This document shows, one piece after another, positions 56,553 through 64,000 of a stretch of 64,000 nucleotides of DNA (position 1 is the stretch's first letter; the number at the start of each line of letters is the position of its first letter). The notes under the pieces were generated by a model. It did no database searches. It saw only the letters and a program-made list of their open reading frames with translations, and had not been told where the DNA came from. The translations under genes and the position numbers were made by a program. The stretch covers positions 55,765,752 through 55,829,751 of the forward strand of contig JAPXFY010000026.1 of assembly GCA_030674185.1 (NCBI GenBank), written 5' to 3'. Source of the DNA: Monoplex corrugatus. Taxonomy: Eukaryota > Mollusca > Gastropoda > Littorinimorpha > Ranellidae.

Positions 56553-56873
56553 ATGGCGGCACTTTTGTTTTTCCAAGCACGACAGCGGCGTCTTCTGCGA
56601 AGAAACCGGATTTTCCGGGACCGTACTAATCCCTTCGACACGTACGACGACAGAGAAGTGTTTCGTAAGTTCCGATTTCGTCGGCAGCACATCCTGGAAC
56701 TGACACGTCAGGTGTCAGCTGACATCACTCTCGCGAATCGCGGATTCACCCTCACTCCCCTGCAGCAAGTGCTCGTCACTTTGCGCTACTTGGCCACGTC
56801 AACATTTCAAGACGTCTGTGGAGAATTGGTCGGCGTGGACCAGTCGACAGTGAGGCTATTCCTTATTCCTTAA
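56553..56873 (+). pseudogene. HARBI1-like transposase, N-terminal part only
   Basis: From ATG it reads MAALLFFQARQRRLLRRNRI, then RDRTNPFDTYDDREVFRKFR, ANRGFTLTPLQQVLVTLRYL and ATSTFQDVCGELVGVDQSTV, the standard N-terminal helix-turn-helix region of PIF/Harbinger nucleases. It stops at residue 106 (FLIP) where the family continues for about 240 more residues with the DDE domain. That part has been deleted. Confidence 0.88.
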
Positions 56874-57093
56874 AAGGAAGAAACTATTCCTTAAAAAGAA
56901 GAAACCCGCATTTTCGAAAACTATTCATTGCCGGCTCTGGCTCCGGATAGACTATAATGACAAGACAAGCGTTTGTGAAATCAGAATGTGAAAGTTTACA
57001 GAATGGAGCAGTGAAATGCAATCTGCATCATTTAGGTCAGTGTAATTCTATTGGCATGTGAAATGATAATGATAAAAAACAGTAACTCACCGG

Positions 57094-57453
57094 TCACTCC
57101 AGAGAACAAAAAGACTTGTCCCCTATGATAGACAATATCACTTCTTCGTAGGGTACTGGCGCTGGTGCTGGCCCTCCTCCCGTTTTCGCCTCGTCTCTCT
57201 CTTTGTTTAGAACCGATGCTTTCAGTGCTCTCCATTTCTCCTTCAAATCCGTTAGAGTTCGCACTACCACGCCGCATGCGTTCACCTTGGCTGTTATTCT
57301 CTGCCATATCTCCTTCTTCATCTCACTGGTTATGGTGGCGCTGTGGCTGCTGAAAAGGGTCACATGTTCTACTTGCAGCTCTTCAAGTAGTATTCTAACT
57401 TCCTCAGCACTGAAGTTAGCTTTTCTGGCCCTTTTTCCCACTTTCTCCGTCAT
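57094..57453 (-). CDS. Harbinger accessory Myb/SANT-like protein
   Basis: The ATG at 57453 gives 119 residues: MTEKVGKRARKANFSAEEVR, ILLEELQVEHVTLFSSHSAT, EMKKEIWQRITAKVNACGVV and TLTDLKEKWRALKASVLNKE. The three-helix Trp/Leu spacing and basic residues match the NAIF1-like Myb/SANT partner that helps Harbinger transposase reach DNA and the nucleus. The C-terminus looks clipped (IGDKSFCSLE). It overlaps no other frame and may still be translated. Confidence 0.8.
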   Translation of the reverse strand: MTEKVGKRARKANFSAEEVRILLEELQVEHVTLFSSHSATITSEMKKEIWQRITAKVNACGVVVRTLTDLKEKWRALKASVLNKERDEAKTGGGPAPAPVPYEEVILSIIGDKSFCSLE

Positions 57454-57929
57454 GCTGCAAATTTCAGAAGCTTCCACGTGTAGTTGGATTAAACCGAAAG
57501 CACACAGCGGAGCCGGTTTTCCCAGTAATATATAAATATCTCACCTTTCACTTGGCGTTTAGCTATACGTTTCCGTTTAGCGCGTCGTGCATACCAAATC
57601 CGGTTAGGGTTTATACGCGGTTAGGGCCCGTATAGCTAACCGCGTTTAAGCTCTAAACGCGTTTAAGCTAACCGCCTCTGACGTGCATACGCGCCCAGGC
57701 CTACAGCCGTCGCATACCGTAGGGAAGGGAAGGAACTCCCGATAACTTGTCGAACTACACACAGCCCATTGCATTTTATTCCAATCTCAGTTTCTGTGAT
57801 CTACTTATGATCATTATGTGTGAATTTAAGTAGCGTTAAGTTGTCTGAAGAGAGATTAAATTAATTTTTAAAACTAGAACTTAAATCCAGCCGTGGTTAA
57901 CCTTTATAATTATATTAGTTTATACCTAC

Positions 57930-58130
57930 CGTTTTTATGCGCAAGATGAAGATCTCACTGATCTGCAGCCGTGAAACTGAAGTGAAAGAAAGAGGCAGAC
58001 GGGAGAGCTTTCAGGCTATCAGTCGTCGGCCTCTTTACATCTCAGGAGATGATCCGGTGGATAACGTCGTAGAATCTGACTGGCGTAGTTAACTACAGTA
58101 GGGAGGCGAAGGGGGACTTATCTGGCAAAG
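57930..58130 (-). promoter_or_regulatory. CpG-rich patch with a donor-like site; possible first exon of the NKRF-like gene
   Basis: CpG density is higher than in neighbouring DNA. On the minus strand a GTAGGT donor-like site follows AAAAACG at about 57930. This would suit a non-coding first exon feeding the acceptor at 50025, but many other places could. From 57699 to 58714 nothing else is recognised. Confidence 0.2.
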
Positions 58131-58714
58131 CGTCCGGCTCCTTGGCTTTATATCATGTCTTGAAAGCTGAACTCTTATTTGACTTAAAACTGACTGCACC
58201 TTCACTCGTGGGGAAAATCTGACAATATGCGAATAGATACAGCAGTATGGGAATAACTGCATAGAGATAATCTTTTAAGTAAACCTACGTCTCTGTCGGG
58301 TTTATGCCGTTTCTACGATGTGCAAATGAAGTCGATGAAGTAAACAATATTCCATCAAAAAAATAATTAATGGTTGTCAGCCAGTTTTCGTACGATTACT
58401 TTTGTCTTATTACCGATATACGGCAGTGATTGTCTACGCTCTACAAAGCCATTAATTAAAGTTCTATTTATAAGGTCTTCGACGCTCTGTGGTTCCATCA
58501 CACACCCATTGATTTGCAACGCAATGCGCAACACAATGAAGGCCTACAACACGCAAGACAACTTTTTGTTGTTTTTGTTTGTTTTCTTTTTACGGGAGAG
58601 GGAGGGGGTTTGTTGTTGAGTTTACGATCATGTGTAATGCAGAAGAGTGCATTCAAACATAATAATCGTATTAAAGTCCTGATTGTTATTTTCTCTTCAT
58701 TTCTAACAAAAAAT

Positions 58715-59098
<384 letters not shown>

Positions 59099-59109
59099 GG
59101 AAGGGGGCA

Positions 59110-59240
59110 GGCATGATAACATCAGGAGAATACACAGTGATATACCTGGTGGTAATTCACATGAAAGAGGAGTAGGCATCATAATGGACAAAGACAAATC
59201 AAAAGCAGTTAAGGGATAGGGCCTACTGGCTGATATTTAA
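59110..59240 (+). pseudogene. LINE endonuclease fragment, plus orientation
   Basis: It reads HSDIPGGNSHERGVGIIMDK and DKSKAVKG before a stop, matching the GGN..ERGVGI region of APE-type LINE endonucleases. It points opposite to the reverse-transcriptase piece that follows it. Confidence 0.6.
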
Positions 59241-59450
59241 ACTTATCATCCTGTCTCAATGTTGTGCCATTTGTTGTTATTTTGAATGAAGGGATATCTT
59301 GTTTTTTACTGATTAGTGTGACTTCAGTCTTTTTGCTATCTAGCTCCAGCCCTTTATTTTTGCTTTCTATTTCTATTATATTCACAAGATTGTGTAGGTC
59401 TTTTTCATTTTCTGCGATTAGCATTATAAAAACTATGCACACACTTGACT
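59205..59450 (-). pseudogene. LINE reverse transcriptase fragment, minus orientation
   Basis: The minus strand reads IMLIAENEKDLHNLVNIIEI, ESKNKGLELDSKKTEVTLIS and NGTTLRQDDKFKYQ, the region just after the active site of an APE-type LINE. Confidence 0.75.
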
Positions 59451-59650
59451 GATAGTTAAAAGATTATGTTTTTAATGATGATGTTGATGATAATGAGTGT
59501 AATAATTATTATGACAATCATAGCCACAACAACAAAAATAATTAATCATAATAATAGCTCAGCATAACTCAGTGTCATCTGCATCGTCATGATCTCCTGG
59601 TCTTGTTTCACTGTTGTTTAAATTTTCTTTCTAAATTACGCTTGACACAC

Positions 59651-59795
59651 ACTTCTTGGTTGAAAATTTGTGACTCTCCTGCACCATCCTTCGAGAAAAC
59701 ATTTCCTGGTTGAAAATTTGTGACTCTCCTGTATCATCCTTCGAGAAAACATTTCCTGGTTGAAAATTTGTGACTATCCTGTGTTATCCATCAAA
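59651..59795. repeat. Three tandem 50-nt units
   Basis: The unit is TTCCTGGTTGAAAATTTGTG followed by ACTCTCCTGTATCATCC and TTCGAGAAAACAT. The third copy is diverged at its end. Confidence 0.9.
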
Positions 59796-59956
59796 TGGAG
59801 TTAACATTTTGACTGATTTTCTCGGTTGCTAGTTTTGATCAAAGATGTTCTAAATAGAACTTTTTATACTGTCTTTGGTTCTGATTCAGTTAGGCCTATT
59901 TGATTGCTGGCAATCTCATTAACGCTTTGATTCCCATACCCTGTTCTCCAGCATCC

Positions 59957-59983
59957 TGCTTTGTCAGCCATGCTGACAAAGCA
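59957..59983. other. Perfect 12-bp hairpin
   Basis: TGCTTTGTCAGC, loop CAT, GCTGACAAAGCA. It lies between two TTAAC-type motifs (59919 and 59989). A poly-A run is at 60051-60068. From 60069 to 60530 nothing is recognised. Confidence 0.7.
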
Positions 59984-60529
59984 AAATCTTAACCCTCTGA
60001 CTCCCTCTGCAGTTGGAGGAAAGGGTCAACAAAGTTAAAAAGATTCTACAAAAAAAAAAAAAAAAAAAGAATCAAAATAATGAAGAATATAGGTAATATC
60101 AAGATTACGCTGATCACTGAGACAAAAGTGAATTTTTTCCCCACATCCAAATAAAAGTGCCATTGTGTTGTGTATCTTGCACATATAGTTGTGTCAGCAT
60201 CGGTTTTCGAATCTGGATAACAAGTTTAATCTGGATTCAACCCGTGTGTGGGGAGAAAGCAAACAAATTGAACAGTTTGTCTGTGTTACTGCTTCAGTCA
60301 TCGTCATTGTGAAAACCATCCTTCGTCTTGTCTTTATGTCAAGTGTGTGATAAAGTTTTGTGAAGTTGAGCACGTATGTCTTTGAGGATGAAAGTGCTTT
60401 GTCTGTCATGGGGGACTGTATTGAAAAGCGCCACAAGGTCAAGGTGAAAGTGTTTTGTGTAATTTCTGACAGGGTGCATTGTTTTGTAGTTGTGTAAAGT
60501 TTTTGGTCAGGTCGGATAGATGTATCCGC

Positions 60530-63500
60530 TACTGGTAACCTGGAACCCAGTACTACCTGTCACAGGGTCGAATTGCTGGCGACTAAACCAGCAACCCCAC
60601 CGGTCCTCTCAGGAGGATGGTGAGGAGGGTGGCTAGAAACCCTGGTGGAAATAAATTAGATCCATCAAAGGGCTGCCAGCTCTGGAGAGCTACCCGCGGC
60701 CATCTAGCTAAGGGAGTAAACCCTGACAGTAAATCCGGTGTGGGGCCCCTAAGGCGGTTGGATGGCAAACTTTGTCACTTTCCGGCAGCTCCTGCGGCCG
60801 CGTTGGCACCAAAACGTAACAGCCCTGCTGTTCCTTTGGATCTGTCAGTGAGGTGGAGAGGGGGGACAAGTTGCATGGGCAACAGCCTGTCTTCCATATT
60901 ACACTGCCCAAGCTTACATCCGTCCATTCATCCACAAACACTCTGCACCTACGACCTGGAGAGGACACTCCAGCCTCGCTACTAACACTAGTGTCGGCAC
61001 AACACGGGAAGCAACAGATACCGGTGATAAGTCATTGCTCAACTGGCGTAGAGCTGACGCCAGGGGTTGCTTTTGACGGTGGGAGAGACCTTCGTGTCTT
61101 ACTGGACAGCTACCGCCCGCCTAAGCTGGGCAGCCCCCAGCCAGTTAGGTGCTGTCCCGCCACGACCTGCCTTCTTCATTGGGTGCATGAAGATTAGGAG
61201 AAAATCTGACAAGCAGGTCGTTAATTACCGCACCAAACAAAAAGAAAAATTCAAATTCAAGAAACGGATCAGGAAAAGGATCAGCAGTGAAACTGGGCTG
61301 TTGGAATGTCCGAACAATGATGCCTGGGCTCTCCCAAGATCTGCAAGACGTCAGCGACGCCAGAAAAACCGCCGTCACTAACAGCGAACTAAAGAGGCTC
61401 AATGTGGACATTGCCACTCTGCAGGAAACACGGCTGGCTGACTCAGGAACACTAAAGGAAAGGGACTACACCTTCTTTTGGCAAGGAAAGAGTTCTGATG
61501 CCCCAAGAGAGCACGGAGTAGGCTTTGCAGTAAGGAACAGCCTGCTGAACATGATTGAACCAGGCAGCGGCGGTTCAGAACGACTCTTGACTCTCCGCCT
61601 CAACACCACCGAAGGCTATGTCACTCTCATCAGCGTTTATGCCCCAACTCTGTCCGCCTCTCCAGACACCAAGGATGAGTTCTACGAAAATCTTGCATCA
61701 ACCATAAGGAACATCCCCAGGACAGAACAACTTGTTCTCCTGGGCGACTTCAACGCCAGAGTGGGTGCAGACAATGACTCATGGCCCTTCTGCCTCGGTT
61801 CCTTTGGAGTGGGGAAAATGAATGAGAATGGACAGCGACTGCTTGAGTTTTGCGCCTGCCATGAACTGTGCATCGCCAACTCCTTCTTCAAGACGAAGCC
61901 TCAGCACAAAGTCTCCTGGAGGCATCCCCGCTCAAAACATTGGCACCAACTGGATTTGATCCTAGTAAGACGTGCCGCTATCAAAAACGTTCTCCACACT
62001 CGCTCTTATCACAGCGCAGACTGCGACACAGATCACTCTCTGGTATGTTGCAAGATCAGGCTACAACCAAAGAAGTTCCACTGCTCAAAGAAACAAGGGA
62101 ACCCTCGCATTGACGTCAGCAAGATGTCTCGGCCAGATCTTGTAGAACAGTTCGCAGAGGCCTTTCAGAGAGAATACGATGCATTGCAGCCCAGAGACTC
62201 TGCCACTGAGAGATGGGAAACGCTACGAGACACCATGCACCGCATTGCTATGGCCACCTTTGGGAAGAAAACTGTGAAGTCCCACGACTGGTTTGAGGCC
62301 AAATCATCAGAGATGACTCCCACTGTTGAGGCCAAGCGTGCCGCACTCACCAAGTATAAGCGGTCACCCAGTGAGAAGAACCTGCAAATCCTCAGGGCTG
62401 CCAGAAGTAAGGTTCAGCTTAACGCCAGGCGCTGCGCAAACGAGTACTGGACAGAGCTCAGCGAAGAGATACAGAGTGCTGCTGAAAGAGGCAACATCCG
62501 AGGAATGTATGATGGCATCAAGAAGGCACTGGGACCAACATAGAGCAAGATCGCCCCCCTCAAATCCTCCACTGGGGAAGTAATCAGCAATCCTAGCCAA
62601 CAGATGGAAAGATGGGCGGAACACTACTCCGACCTCTACTCCACACAGAACATGGTGTCCCCCTTAGCCCTCGATGCCATCAAGTGCATGCCGGTAATGG
62701 AAGAACTTGACGCAGAGCCAACTGCGGACGAACTCAGCAAGGCCATTGATAGCCTGGCATCAGGGAAGGCACCTGGCAACGACGGAATTCCCCCAGACCT
62801 CATCAAGCACTGCAAGACTTCTCTTCTGCACCCTTTGCACGCAGTTCTCTGTCAGTGTTGGAATGAGGGAGCTGTACCACAGGACATGAGGGACGTCAAA
62901 ATCGTCACCCTGTACAAAAACAAGGGCGAAAGGAGCGACTGCAACAACTACAGAGGTATCTCGCTCCTCAGCATTGTTGGCAAAGTCTATGCTCGGGTCC
63001 TCCTAATCCGCCTGCAGAAACTGGCTGAACGCGTCTACCCGGAATCACAGTGTGGTTTTCGAGCAGAGAGATCCACGGTAGACATGGTCTTCTCCCTTCG
63101 CCAAATCCAGGAGAAGTGCAGAGAGCAGCGGATGCCCCTGTATGTGGCATTCATTGACCTCACCAAGGCCTTTGACCTAGTCAGCAGAGATGGCCTTTTC
63201 AGGGCTCTCCGAAAAATCGGCTGCCCCCCCAAACTGCACAGCTTAATTGAGTCCTTCCACTCAAACATGAAAGGGATGGTGCAGTTCAACGGAAACCTCT
63301 CCAAGCCCTTCGACGTACGCAGCAGTGTGAAACAAGGCTGCGTCCTGGCCCCAACCCTCTTTGGAATCTTCTTCGCTCTCCTCCTGAGGCATGCATTCAG
63401 CACAGCGCAAGAAGGGATCCACCTGCGGACCAGATCAGATGGCAGGCTCTTCAACCTCGCCGGCCTCAGAGCAAGGACAAAGGTCCGTGAAGCCCTCATC

Positions 63501-64000
63501 AGAGACATGCTATTTGCCGACGATGCCGCAGTTGTGACCCATACTCAGCGGGACTTGCAGTCACTAATGGACCGCTTCTCCCAGGCCTGCAAAGATTTTG
63601 GTCTGACCATCAGTCTTAAGAAGACAAACGTCCTGGGCCAAGACACGCCATCTCCACCAGCCATCACCATTGATGACTACGAGCTTGAAGCCATCCATCA
63701 ATTCACATATCTTGGGTCCACCATCACTGATAACCTCTCCCTTGACACAGAGGTCGACAAGAGGATCGGGAAGGCAGCCACAACACTAGCTCGCCTCACA
63801 CAAAGGGTGTGGACAAATCCCAAGCTGACCACAAAGACAAAGATGGCTGTATACAACGCCTGTGTCCTCAGCACCTTGCTGTATGACAGCGAGGCGTGGA
63901 CCACGCATGCTCATCAGGAGAAAAGGGTCAATACCTTCCACCTGAGAAGCCTACGGCGCATACTTGGCATTTCCTGGCAAGACAAGGTGACCAACACCGA
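60530..64000 (+). mobile_element. APE-type LINE, nearly full length, cut by the window edge
   Basis: A GC-rich 5' region of roughly 750 bases precedes a long coding region with endonuclease and reverse transcriptase. The 5' border is approximate, chosen where the base composition changes. The 3' end lies outside the window. Confidence 0.85.
61287..64000 (+). pseudogene. LINE polyprotein (APE endonuclease and reverse transcriptase) with one TAG stop
   Basis: The frame reads KLGCWNVRTM (start), LQETR, GVGFAVRN, LLGDFNARVG and CDTDHSLV, all typical of an APE-type nicking endonuclease. At 62541-62543 a TAG interrupts ALGPT/SKIAPLKS, probably from CAG. The same frame then continues open to the edge with GKAPGNDGIPPDLIKH, NYRGISLLSIVGKVYARVL, FIDLTKAFDLVSRDGLF, VKQGCVLAPTLF and the active site LFADDAAVV, followed by YLGSTITDNLSLDTEVDKRI and LLYDSEAWTTHA. 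Position 61287 is GTG and the frame is open upstream, so the true start is uncertain; the first ATG in the frame is at 61317. The clade is RTE/L2/CR1-like and cannot be fixed by eye. Confidence 0.92.

Larger units (their letters stand above)
56377..57695. mobile_element. PIF/Harbinger element, internally deleted
   Basis: The ends are GGCCCGTATGCACGTC and, inverted, GGCGCGTATGCACGTC (15 of 16 identical). They are flanked by CAG on both sides (56374-56376 and 57696-57698), a CWG target duplication as known for this superfamily. Subterminal CGCGTTTA and GGTTAG motifs recur. It carries the start of a Harbinger transposase and, on the other strand, the Myb/SANT-like partner gene, but no catalytic domain. 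Confidence 0.88.

Overview
The window is animal nuclear DNA: one spaced, intron-rich gene buried in transposons, microsatellites and long minisatellites. The organism is probably a mollusc, perhaps a marine gastropod. That is inferred from the repeat mix and from LINE/SINE tails of a type I associate with mollusc genomes; it is not proven.

Host gene. By following splice sites and phase, I reconstructed one minus-strand gene running from about 50025 down to a stop codon at 1874. It has 12 coding exons: 48248-50025, 46725-46824, 44315-44451, 43044-43409, 42225-42439, 34327-34564, 29892-30300, 23768-23990, 21512-21635, 17629-17796, 8634-8852 and 1874-2230. All junction phases agree and give a protein of about 1441 residues, if one -1 frame change at a T6A run in the first coding exon (48466-48472) is allowed. 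The protein has a long R/D/S-rich N-terminal region, several double-stranded-RNA-binding-like modules and an R3H-like stretch. The closest family I recognise is NF-kappa-B-repressing factor (NKRF); no G-patch was found. A second, plus-strand THAP zinc-finger exon lies at 54724-54947.

Introns and flanks. Almost every long intron holds its own minisatellite: 34/35 nt at 2684-5531, 39 nt at 15055-17087, 37 nt at 20845-21396, 27/31 nt at 21810-23070, 43 nt at 33138-34095 and 37 nt at 52155-53650. Mobile elements include an intact mariner (13371-14699), two roughly 99% identical copies of a LINE with a restriction-like endonuclease (11011-13269 and 37541-40979), and Jockey-type LINEs (18575-20110 and 34640-41165). 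There are also several truncated RTE/L2/CR1-like LINEs, an internally deleted piggyBac (25732-28019), a piggyBac-like MITE (6501-6820), an internally deleted PIF/Harbinger (56377-57695), Penelope-like foldback fragments, and a nearly full-length APE-type LINE running off the right edge (60530-64000).

Nesting gives a relative history. The endonuclease LINE sits inside ORF1 of a Jockey element, the piggyBac splits the reverse transcriptase of another LINE at TTAA, and the MITE sits at TTAA in a LINE/SINE tail. In the first two cases removing the insert rejoins the older reading frame; in the third it restores the tail sequence seen in another copy. No prokaryotic, organellar, CRISPR or functional tRNA features were seen.
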